Shown: piece after piece, positions 1 to 5,881 of the stretch
How positions within the stretch are numbered: the first letter of the stretch is position 1
Layout: each line of letters opens with the position of its first letter
Source of the DNA: JANNAT01 sp043766915
GTDB taxonomy: Bacteria > Pseudomonadota > Alphaproteobacteria > Rhodobacterales > Rhodobacteraceae
Length of the DNA: 8,465 nucleotides
Assembly: GCA_043766915.1 (NCBI GenBank)
Contig: JAYUHO010000362.1
Span: forward strand, 1-8,465
Reading direction: 5' to 3'
The notes under the pieces: model-generated
Told to the model about the DNA's origin: nothing
The model's database searches: none
What the model saw: only the letters and a program-made list of their open reading frames with translations
Position numbers and translations under genes: made by a program

Positions 1-28
1 CCTGAATCAGGCGCTGACGCGGCGAAAC

Positions 29-48
29 CGCCTCAATTCGCCTCAATT
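29..48. repeat. Two tandem copies of a 10-bp unit just downstream of secA
   Basis: The 10-mer CGCCTCAATT occurs twice head to tail at 29-38 and 39-48, in the 56-nt stretch beyond the secA stop codon. The same stretch can form weak stems (GGCG 21-24 with CGCC 29-32, or GGCGAA 21-26 with TTCGCC 37-42). No T-tract follows on the secA strand, so I do not call a terminator. No gene is visible in 1-56. Most likely a local duplication. Confidence 0.6.
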
Positions 49-56
49 CTTAGGTG

Positions 57-2795
57 TTACGCGAGCTTGCCGTGGCAATGCTTGAATTTATCGCCCGAAC
101 CACAGGGGCAGGCATCATTCCGCGCCGGGTTGCCCCATGTCGTCGGGTCCGATTCCACAAAACCTTCCTGGCCTGCGGTGGCAATCGGGCCTGCGGCGGC
201 AATCGGGCCCACTGGTGCAACTGGTGCCGCTGGTGGAGGCGCCGCAACGGCAGGTTGCGCCGGCTGCTGCTGGGCGGCCATCTGCGCCACCATTGCCTGT
301 TGCTCCTCAGCCGTCAGAGGCCGGATCAGCGACAGTTTTTGAGTGATTTCCTGGCGCAGTGAATTCAGCAGGCTTTCGAACAGGGTGAACGCCTCGCTTT
401 TGTATTCATTCAGCGGGTCACGCTGGGCATAGCCGCGAAAGCCGACGACAGTACGCAAATGCTCCAGCGTCACAAGATGTTCGCGCCATTTGGCATCAAT
501 GGTCTGCAACAGAAGCTGCTTTTCGATGGACCGCATCGTTTCGGGCCCGAACGCTTCCAGCTTTGCGGCCATCAGCTTTTCGCTTTCTTCGGTCAGTCGG
601 TCCCGCATGACCCCCTGATCGACGCCTTCCTCGGCAGCCCATTTGATGATCGGCAGTTCCATACCCATCTTTTCCATCACCGCGGCATAAAGCCCGGGGG
701 CATCCCACTGATCGGAATAGGTCTTGGCCGGCATGTAGAAATCGACCAGATCCTCGACAACCTGGTGGCGCATGTCCTGCACGATCTCGCCCAGATCTTC
801 CGCTTGCATAATTTCCAGACGCTGGCCAAAGATCGCCTTGCGCTGGTCATTCATCACATCGTCGAATTTCAAAAGCTGCTTGCGGATGTCGAAATTGCGC
901 CCTTCGACCTTGGCCTGCGCGCGTTCCAGCGATTTGTTGACCCACGGGTGAACAATCGCCTCACCTTCCTTCATGCCCAGTTTGGACAGAACCGCATCCA
1001 GCCGTTCTGATCCGAAAATCCGCATCAGATCATCTTCCAGCGACAGGAAAAACGACGACCGGCCCGGATCGCCTTGCCGCCCTGAACGGCCGCGCAACTG
1101 ATTGTCGATGCGGCGCGATTCGTGGCGTTCCGTCGCCAGAACGAACAGCCCGCCTGCGGCCAGAACGGCGGCTTTTTCATCGGCGTGTTCCGCCTCGATC
1201 CGCGCCCGCACTTCGTCGGGGTGCAAGGCCGGATCGGCGGCAATCGCTTCCAGCACTTTCATCTCGACGTTGCCGCCAAGTTGAATATCAGTGCCCCGAC
1301 CTGCCATGTTGGTGGCGATGGTCACAGCGTTCAGTTTACCGGCATCAGCCACAATCTGCGCCTCTTGTTCATGCTGCCGGGCGTTCAAAACGTTGTGCGG
1401 AATGCCTGCCGTTTTCAGCATTTCGGACAACAATTCAGATTTTTCAATCGACGTGGTGCCCACCAGCAATGGCTGCCCTGTGGCATGCGCCTCTTGAATG
1501 GTCTTGACCACGCCTTCGAATTTCTCGCGCGATGTGCGGTAAACCTGATCATGTTCATCTTTGCGCATCACCGGGCGGTTGGTCGGCACTTCGACCACGC
1601 CAAGTTTATAGATCTCCATAAACTCATCCGCCTCGGTTGACGCCGTGCCGGTCATGCCGCCCAGCTTTTCATAGAGGCGAAAATAGTTCTGGAACGTTAC
1701 CGAAGCCAAAGTCACGTTTTCCGGCTGAATGGTGACGTGTTCTTTCGCCTCAATCGCCTGATGCAAACCGTCTGACAGGCGGCGGCCCTTCATCATACGC
1801 CCGGTAAATTCGTCGATCAGCATCACCTCGTCATCACGCACGATGTATTGCTGATCGCGCGAAAACAGTTTGTGCGCGCGCAGGGCTTGGGTGACGTGAT
1901 GCACGATTGTCGTGCTTTCGGGTTCATAAAGCGATTGGTCGGCGGGCAGGATACCTGCGGCGTGCAAGGCCTGTTCGATAAATTCGTTGCCGTCTTCGCT
2001 GAACGTCACATTGCGGGTTTTTTCGTCCAGCTTGTAATGCTCTGGTGTCAGCGACGGGATCAGCAGATCAACTTTTTGATACAGATCGCTGCGGTCCTGG
2101 CTCGGTCCGGAAATGATCAGCGGCGTGCGCGCCTCGTCTACCAGAATCGAATCAACCTCATCGACAATCGCAAAGTAATGGCCGCGCTGCGCCATGTCGG
2201 CCAGACTGCCTTTCATGTTGTCACGCAGATAGTCAAAGCCCAATTCGTTGTTGGTGGCGTAAGTGATGTCGCAGCGATACGCCTCTTTTTTCTCGGCATC
2301 GCCCTGATACGGATAAACCACGCCGGTGGTCATGCCCAACGCGCCGTAAACCTTGCTCATCCATTCCGCATCGCGCTTGGCCAGATAGTCGTTCACCGTA
2401 ACCACATGCACGCTTTTGCCCGTCAACGCATTCAGATAGGCGGGGAACGTGGCAACAAGGGTTTTGCCTTCGCCGGTGCGCATTTCGGCGATATTGCCTT
2501 GGTGCAGAAATATCCCGCCCATCAGCTGCACATCAAAGGCCCGCAGGCCCAGAGCGCGGCGGGCGGCTTCGCGGCAATTGGCAAAGGCTTCGGGCAGAAT
2601 GGCGTCAAGGCTTTCACCACCCGTCTGCACCCGCGTTTGAAACTCGGCGGTCTTTTCCTTGATCTGGGCATCGGTCAGAGCCGAAAACTCTGGCTCCAGC
2701 GCGTTGATCTTAGCGACCATGGGCCGCACAGATTTTACCATGCGGTCATTCGGCGTGCCGAATATCTTGCGTGCAATCGTTCCGAGACCCAGCAT
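57..2795 (-). CDS. secA: Protein translocase ATPase subunit SecA
   Basis: SecA is the cytoplasmic motor ATPase that pushes unfolded preproteins through the SecYEG channel. The 912-residue product has the full family architecture. The first nucleotide-binding domain carries the Walker A motif MRTGEGKT (residues 105-112) and the Walker B-type DEVD (212-215), followed by DEARTPLIISG. The second carries GRGTDIQLGGN (499-509) and the arginine-finger motif QLRGRSGRQGDPG (566-578). A low-complexity Ala/Pro/Gln linker (about 830-875) leads to a C-terminal zinc-binding tail, CPCGSG...CH (C896, C898, C907, H908), the type that contacts SecB and phospholipid. Length fits alphaproteobacterial SecA (about 900 residues). 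The ATG start is supported by a GGAG ribosome binding site 5 nt upstream (2801-2804 on the complement), and the stop is TAA. It is transcribed away from the isomerase-argJ-mutT operon. No frameshift or missing motif was seen. Confidence 0.98.
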   Translation of the reverse strand: MLGLGTIARKIFGTPNDRMVKSVRPMVAKINALEPEFSALTDAQIKEKTAEFQTRVQTGGESLDAILPEAFANCREAARRALGLRAFDVQLMGGIFLHQGNIAEMRTGEGKTLVATFPAYLNALTGKSVHVVTVNDYLAKRDAEWMSKVYGALGMTTGVVYPYQGDAEKKEAYRCDITYATNNELGFDYLRDNMKGSLADMAQRGHYFAIVDEVDSILVDEARTPLIISGPSQDRSDLYQKVDLLIPSLTPEHYKLDEKTRNVTFSEDGNEFIEQALHAAGILPADQSLYEPESTTIVHHVTQALRAHKLFSRDQQYIVRDDEVMLIDEFTGRMMKGRRLSDGLHQAIEAKEHVTIQPENVTLASVTFQNYFRLYEKLGGMTGTASTEADEFMEIYKLGVVEVPTNRPVMRKDEHDQVYRTSREKFEGVVKTIQEAHATGQPLLVGTTSIEKSELLSEMLKTAGIPHNVLNARQHEQEAQIVADAGKLNAVTIATNMAGRGTDIQLGGNVEMKVLEAIAADPALHPDEVRARIEAEHADEKAAVLAAGGLFVLATERHESRRIDNQLRGRSGRQGDPGRSSFFLSLEDDLMRIFGSERLDAVLSKLGMKEGEAIVHPWVNKSLERAQAKVEGRNFDIRKQLLKFDDVMNDQRKAIFGQRLEIMQAEDLGEIVQDMRHQVVEDLVDFYMPAKTYSDQWDAPGLYAAVMEKMGMELPIIKWAAEEGVDQGVMRDRLTEESEKLMAAKLEAFGPETMRSIEKQLLLQTIDAKWREHLVTLEHLRTVVGFRGYAQRDPLNEYKSEAFTLFESLLNSLRQEITQKLSLIRPLTAEEQQAMVAQMAAQQQPAQPAVAAPPPAAPVAPVGPIAAAGPIATAGQEGFVESDPTTWGNPARNDACPCGSGDKFKHCHGKLA
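172..207. repeat. Two 18-bp tandem repeats inside the SecA C-terminal linker
   Basis: Two adjacent 18-bp units (172-189 and 190-207) match at 17 of 18 positions, differing at 179 (T) against 197 (C). Read on the secA strand they encode PIAAAG followed by PIATAG within the disordered linker between the SecA core and its zinc tail. The repeat is in frame and adds six residues per copy. This fits replication-slippage length variation in a region with few structural constraints. Confidence 0.8.
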
Positions 2796-2842
2796 GTTTT
2801 CTCCGCCTGGCCGTTTCTGACAATATCGTGTGAGGCTTAGCC

Positions 2843-2871
2843 TTGCCCGCCCCTTCGGCCTTCCTTAGAAA
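2843..2871 (+). promoter_or_regulatory. Candidate promoter for the isomerase-argJ-mutT operon
   Basis: TTGCCC (2843-2848, 4 of 6 to the -35 consensus) and TAGAAA (2866-2871, 4 of 6 to the -10 consensus) are 17 bp apart, placing a start near 2878 and a leader of about 100 nt before the ATG at 2979. The -10 lies in the loop of the hairpin at 2847-2890. With the secA promoter candidate at 2912-2940 this would make two facing promoters with overlapping 5' ends. The call rests on consensus matching only. Confidence 0.28.
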
Positions 2872-2890
2872 GACCAATAAGGCCGGGCGG
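2847..2890. promoter_or_regulatory. Bulged 12-bp inverted repeat in the secA/isomerase divergent region
   Basis: CCGCCC (2847-2852) plus GGCCTT (2857-2862) can pair with AAGGCC (2879-2884) plus GGGCGG (2885-2890). The only irregularity is a 4-nt CTTC bulge on the left arm, and the loop is 16 nt. The stem is almost entirely G-C. If secA starts near 2905, the structure lies in its 5' leader; on the plus strand it overlaps the candidate -10 of the isomerase operon. No T-tract follows on either strand, so it does not look like an intrinsic terminator. It may be a leader structure or an operator, but I recognise no known motif. Confidence 0.5.
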
Positions 2891-2911
2891 CCCGATACAC
2901 GCGACCTGTGC

Positions 2912-2940
2912 GATGTAAGTGCATGGCCCGTCATAGTCAA
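2912..2940 (-). promoter_or_regulatory. Candidate sigma-70-type promoter for secA
   Basis: On the minus strand a -35 hexamer TTGACT (complement of 2935-2940, 5 of 6 to consensus) is followed after exactly 17 bp by TACATC (complement of 2912-2917, 3 of 6). Transcription would start near 2905 and give secA a leader of about 110 nt that includes the hairpin at 2847-2890. The -35 and spacing are good and the -10 is weak. Alphaproteobacterial promoters often have degenerate -10 boxes, so this remains a candidate. Confidence 0.42.
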
Positions 2941-2978
2941 CGCCGCGCAAGGCCGCGGAGCGATCAGGAGAGCGTGAG

Positions 2979-3827
2979 ATGGTAAAAGCGATGCGGTTTT
3001 TGGCGGGAATGGCCCTTGCGGCCACTTTGGCCGCCCCGGGCATGGCCCAAGACACCACGGCAGACACTGTTGTGGCCACCGTAAACGGCACAAATATTAC
3101 ACTAGGACATATGATCGTCGCGCGCGAAAGTCTGCCCGAAGAATACAAGACCCTGCCAAACGATGTGCTGTTCAAGGGTATTCTGGACCAATTGGTGCAG
3201 CAAACTGTGTTAGAACAATCCTTGGCCGATAAAGTGGCCAAGCGTGATACGTTGGCGATCGAAAATGATAACCGCGGCTATCTGTCGAATGTTGTATTGC
3301 AGGAGGTGGTGAAGGCCGCCGTCACGGACGCAGCCTTGCAAACCAGCTATGACGCGCGGTTTAAGGATGCAAAACCCGGCACAGAATATTCTGCCGCCCA
3401 TATTCTGGTCGAGTCTGAAGAAAAGGCGAACGATCTGAAAAAGCAGCTGGATGGCAGTGCAGATTTTGCCGTTCTCGCCCAAGCAAACTCTACCGATACA
3501 GGGTCGGGGGCCAATGGCGGTGATCTGGGCTGGTTTGGTTTGGGTGCCATGGTAAAGCCGTTTGAAGATGCCGTTGTTGCCGCAACGGTCGGCAAGGTAG
3601 CCGGGCCGATTAAATCCGATTTCGGCTGGCACCTGATTTTGGTCAAGGAAACCCGTGCGGCGGCACAACCCACGCTGGACGATCTGCGCGATGAGTTGGC
3701 CGCCGAAATCGAACAAAAGGCGGTTGAAGCGCATGTAAAAACGCTGACTGACGCGGCCAAAATCGAAAAGCCGGGGATCGGGATTGACCCGACGCTGTTG
3801 ACCGATCTTACATTGCTGGACAAGTGA
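2979..3827 (+). CDS. Exported parvulin-type peptidyl-prolyl cis-trans isomerase
   Basis: This 282-residue protein should catalyse cis-trans isomerisation of Xaa-Pro bonds and help exported proteins fold in the periplasm. It begins with a Sec signal peptide: basic start (K3, R6), hydrophobic core (about 7-19) and probable cleavage after GMA, between A23 and Q24. A helical N-terminal section (about 30-135) resembles the chaperone-like arm of SurA/PrsA-type proteins. One parvulin domain follows (about 138-226), with AAHIL (H141), GGDLGWF (180-186), PFEDAV (194-199) and FGWHLI (H218), the usual conserved positions. A charged helical tail ends the protein. The ATG is chosen because AGGAG (2966-2970) sits 8 nt upstream; the in-frame ATG at 2991 would lie too far from it. 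It is the first gene of an operon with argJ and mutT and diverges from secA. It is shorter than SurA and has one parvulin domain, so PpiC/PrsA-like is the safest label. Confidence 0.93.
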   Translation: MVKAMRFLAGMALAATLAAPGMAQDTTADTVVATVNGTNITLGHMIVARESLPEEYKTLPNDVLFKGILDQLVQQTVLEQSLADKVAKRDTLAIENDNRGYLSNVVLQEVVKAAVTDAALQTSYDARFKDAKPGTEYSAAHILVESEEKANDLKKQLDGSADFAVLAQANSTDTGSGANGGDLGWFGLGAMVKPFEDAVVAATVGKVAGPIKSDFGWHLILVKETRAAAQPTLDDLRDELAAEIEQKAVEAHVKTLTDAAKIEKPGIGIDPTLLTDLTLLDK

Positions 3828-3831
3828 TTGC

Positions 3832-3837
3832 AGGGGG
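3832..3837 (+). promoter_or_regulatory. Ribosome binding site that fixes the argJ start
   Basis: AGGGGG lies 5 nt before the ATG at 3843. A TTG five codons upstream (3828), directly after the isomerase stop codon, is also in frame, but it would place this Shine-Dalgarno sequence inside the gene. The ATG at 3843 is therefore preferred. Confidence 0.75.
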
Positions 3838-3842
3838 CTGGT

Positions 3843-5171
3843 ATGGGCAAGACAGATTGGAAAGCCGAGGCTAAGGCGCTGAAGAAATCACTGAAGGCAA
3901 TTCAGACGCCCGTCGATCCGCTAGTTGCAGTGAAAAAACCCAAGCCGGTTTCGCCGCTGGCCCCGTCTTCTTTTCCCATGCTGCCGCGCATTGCAGGGGT
4001 AGAGTTTTCGGCGGTAGAGGCAGGCGTGCGCTATGCCAATCGCAAAGACGTCATGCTGGTGCGTCTTGCGCCGGGCACTGCGATGGCAGGGGTATTCACC
4101 CGATCAACCACCCGGTCGGCATGCGTGCGCGAATGTCAGGCCAACCTGACGCAGAAGGTGCCTGCGGAAACCGGGGCCGCGGTTCTGGTGAATTCGGGCA
4201 ATTCGAATGCCTTCACCGGGGCCGTCGGCGATCACGCAGTCGCGCAAATCGTGGCGGGCGTGGCGGGTGCGCTGGGTTTACCAGCGTCTCGGATATTTAC
4301 CTCGTCAACCGGGGTGATCGGCGAGCCGCTGCCGTTCGCCCGCGTCACCGACAAAATCGCCGATCTGGTGGCGGGCCTGCGCGAAGACGCCATCGACATG
4401 GCCGCGCAAGCCATGATGACGACCGACACCTTTCCAAAAGGGGCGGCGGCGGCAGTGCAGGGCGATGGCGGAATTATCAATATCGCCGGCATCGCCAAAG
4501 GATCAGGCATGATCGCGCCGGATATGGCGACGATGCTGGTCTATATCTTTACCGATGCCAAAATCCCGGCGGCAAACCTGCAAAAAATTCTGTCGCGCAA
4601 TGTCGGTGCCACGTTCAATTCGATCACCGTCGACAGCGATACCTCTACCTCTGATACGCTGCTTTTGGCCGCCACAGGACGATCTTCGGCGGCCGAGGTG
4701 AAAGGAGCCGTTGCGAAGGCGTTTGAAGCTGCATTGCACGGCGTGATGATGAACCTTGCGCATCAGGTGGTGCGCGACGGCGAAGGTGCCACCAAGTTCA
4801 TCGAAGTGCGGGTAACAGGTGCCGCGACGGATTCTGACGCGCACAAGGTCGCCATGGCCATTGCCAATTCGCCTTTGGTGAAAACCGCGGTTGCGGGCCA
4901 AGACCCAAACTGGGGCCGCGTCGTGATGGCGGTCGGCAAATCCGGCGCAATGGCCGAACGTGATCGCCTGACGATCCGCTTTGGGGATATCACGGTGGCC
5001 AAAAACGGCTGGCGCAGCCCGGACTATTCCGAGCAAGCCGCCGCAGACTATATGAAGAATCCAGAGTTGCTGATTGCCGTTGATCTTGGATTGGGCAAAG
5101 GGAAAAAGTCGGTCTGGACCTGCGATCTGACCAATCGCTATATCGAGATCAACGCAGATTACCGATCGTGA
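3843..5171 (+). CDS. argJ: Glutamate N-acetyltransferase / amino-acid acetyltransferase ArgJ
   Basis: ArgJ transfers the acetyl group from N-acetylornithine to glutamate, recycling acetyl in arginine biosynthesis; bifunctional members also use acetyl-CoA. From ATG 3843 the proenzyme is 442 residues. Family motifs are in order: AGVRYANRKDVML (60-72), AGVFTRS (82-88), VNSGNSNAFTG (116-126), KGSGMIAPDMATML (219-232), TVDSDTSTSDT (262-272), GQDPNWGRV (352-360) and the C-terminal YIEINADYRS. T230 in the ATML motif is the expected autocleavage site and N-terminal nucleophile of the beta chain. The first ~46 residues are a lysine-rich extension before the canonical start (FPMLPRIAGV, 44-53), making the protein longer than the usual ~400-410. 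The gene lies 15 nt after the isomerase stop and overlaps mutT by 4 nt, so one transcript is likely. Whether it is mono- or bifunctional cannot be told from sequence alone. Confidence 0.97.
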   Translation: MGKTDWKAEAKALKKSLKAIQTPVDPLVAVKKPKPVSPLAPSSFPMLPRIAGVEFSAVEAGVRYANRKDVMLVRLAPGTAMAGVFTRSTTRSACVRECQANLTQKVPAETGAAVLVNSGNSNAFTGAVGDHAVAQIVAGVAGALGLPASRIFTSSTGVIGEPLPFARVTDKIADLVAGLREDAIDMAAQAMMTTDTFPKGAAAAVQGDGGIINIAGIAKGSGMIAPDMATMLVYIFTDAKIPAANLQKILSRNVGATFNSITVDSDTSTSDTLLLAATGRSSAAEVKGAVAKAFEAALHGVMMNLAHQVVRDGEGATKFIEVRVTGAATDSDAHKVAMAIANSPLVKTAVAGQDPNWGRVVMAVGKSGAMAERDRLTIRFGDITVAKNGWRSPDYSEQAAADYMKNPELLIAVDLGLGKGKKSVWTCDLTNRYIEINADYRS

Positions 5172-5566
5172 AGACCCTTCTGGTGTCGGCCGTTGCGCTG
5201 ATTGATGCGGATGGGCGGGTGCTGTTGGCGCAGCGTCCGCCGGGCAAATCTCTGGCGGGGTTGTGGGAATTTCCCGGCGGGAAAGTAGAGCCGGGTGAAA
5301 CGCCAGAACTGGCACTTATCCGCGAGTTGAAGGAAGAACTGGGCATTGACACCTGGCGCAGCTGTCTTGCCCCGCTGACCTTCGCCAGCCACAGTTATGA
5401 TGATTTCCATCTGCTGATGCCGCTGTTTGCCTGTCGCCGCTGGGACGGAATCCCCACCCCGCGTGAGGGACAAACGCTGGCTTGGGTGCGCCCGCAGAAC
5501 ATGCGCGACTACCCGATGCCGCCCGCAGACCTGCCCCTGATCCCTATTTTGCGCGATTGGCTGTAA
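5168..5566 (+). CDS. mutT: MutT-family Nudix hydrolase (probable 8-oxo-dGTP diphosphatase)
   Basis: MutT hydrolyses oxidised 8-oxo-dGTP to the monophosphate and so prevents A:T to C:G transversions. The 132-residue product matches MutT length (about 130). It carries a perfect Nudix box from G38 to I60: G38, E44, then R52 E53 L K E56 E57 L G59 I60, the metal-binding loop and helix. It is preceded by RPPGKSLAGLWEFPGGK (23-39), the substrate-pocket region typical of MutT. The start is GTG at 5168, overlapping the argJ stop as GTGA. No clear Shine-Dalgarno sequence precedes it, so translation is probably coupled to argJ. The C-terminus (WVRPQNMRDYPMPPADLPLI) also resembles MutT. The substrate is inferred from family, since Nudix specificity can differ. 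No terminator is visible directly after the gene, so read-through into 5567-5674 is possible. Confidence 0.92.
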   Translation: MKTLLVSAVALIDADGRVLLAQRPPGKSLAGLWEFPGGKVEPGETPELALIRELKEELGIDTWRSCLAPLTFASHSYDDFHLLMPLFACRRWDGIPTPREGQTLAWVRPQNMRDYPMPPADLPLIPILRDWL

Positions 5567-5595
5567 ATTTCCGCAAGATTTAGGAGAAAATCCCT

Positions 5596-5651
5596 CAATT
5601 GTGGCGAAATTGTAATGGTTTTTTGTAAATTCTTCATTACACTTTCGTAAC
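5596..5651 (+). promoter_or_regulatory. AT-rich, repeat-rich region upstream of the small ORF (putative promoter/operator)
   Basis: In 5581-5650, 48 of 70 bases are A or T, unlike the GC-rich genes around it. It contains AATTGT twice, 11 bp apart (5597-5602, 5608-5613), a CAATT/AATTG inverted repeat (5596-5600, 5608-5612), a perfect 7-bp inverted repeat TGTAATG/CATTACA (5611-5617, 5635-5641), and TTGTAA twice (5610, 5623). A weak promoter could be TTGTAA (5623-5628) with CGTAAC (5646-5651), 17 bp apart. Together this looks like a control region for the ORF at 5675. I do not recognise the motif as that of a specific regulator. Confidence 0.38.
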
Positions 5652-5674
5652 GACGCTAATTGGGGGATTGGCAT

Positions 5675-5815
5675 ATGCTGCGCACTATATCTATCGGAAG
5701 CTGCGTTTCTATTCAGGGGTTACTGGTTGGACAAATGGCAGATGGCAAGATTGTGGTGAAGGTCGATGAAAAGACCTTTGTTGGATATCCTGTCACACCC
5801 GTCCGCGCTGCCTGA
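5675..5815 (+). CDS. Small hypothetical protein, 46 residues
   Basis: An ATG-to-TGA frame of 46 codons lies between mutT and infB. Support for it being real is: GGGGGA (5662-5667) 7 nt before the ATG, an AT-rich repeat-bearing region upstream, and a strong terminator starting 20 nt after the stop. The product begins MLRTISIGSCVSIQGLLVGQ and continues with alternating hydrophobic residues and glycine turns (DGKIVVKVDE, TFVGYPV), a pattern that suggests a small all-beta fold of three to five strands. There is no signal peptide, transmembrane helix or zinc motif, and one cysteine (C10). I recognise no named domain. The position suggests an independent transcript or the tail of the argJ-mutT operon. 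An alternative is that the transcript acts as a small RNA and the frame is incidental, but the ribosome binding site and the regular strand pattern favour a protein. Confidence 0.65.
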   Translation: MLRTISIGSCVSIQGLLVGQMADGKIVVKVDEKTFVGYPVTPVRAA

Positions 5816-5834
5816 ATAAAAGCGGTCAGCAATG

Positions 5835-5864
5835 AAAAAGGCCGGGAAATCCCGGCCCTTTTTT
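5835..5864. terminator. Bidirectional intrinsic terminator between the small ORF and infB
   Basis: A perfect 7-bp GC stem, GGCCGGG (5840-5846) with CCCGGCC (5851-5857), closes a 4-nt AAAT loop. On the plus strand it is followed, after one C, by six T (5859-5864); on the minus strand the A-run 5835-5839 supplies a U-tract. It can therefore end both the plus-strand transcript (small ORF, perhaps mutT) and the infB transcript, whose stop codon is about 25 nt away. Placement between converging genes fits this double role. Confidence 0.92.
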
Positions 5865-5881
5865 ATGCGCTGAGTGCAAGC

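Noticed and set aside
459..1010. 183-codon plus-strand open frame opposite the C-terminal half of secA
   Set aside because: Same pattern of antisense shadow with biased composition and no domain.
1848..2840. 330-codon plus-strand open frame opposite secA
   Set aside because: It is wholly antisense to a complete, motif-verified secA. The translation is rich in H, R, Q, F and I with no recognisable domain, as expected from the complement of a GC-rich gene. No convincing ribosome binding site.
2923..2985. 20-codon upstream frame ending over the isomerase start (its TAA at 2983-2985 follows the ATG at 2979)
   Set aside because: The arrangement is neat and could be a coupled leader peptide, but there is no Shine-Dalgarno sequence before its ATG and the arginine-rich product looks like random GC-rich sequence. 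The isomerase has its own good AGGAG.
2837..3241. 134-codon minus-strand frame across the divergent region and the isomerase 5' end
   Set aside because: It overlaps the well-supported isomerase coding sequence and the candidate secA promoter and has no domain.
3828..3842. TTG start for argJ immediately after the isomerase stop
   Set aside because: It would put the AGGGGG ribosome binding site inside the gene; the ATG at 3843 is 5 nt from that site and is a stronger start.
5572..5596. Terminator directly after mutT
   Set aside because: Only a weak GATTT/AAATC pairing is present, with no GC stem or T-tract. It does not meet the standard for an intrinsic terminator.
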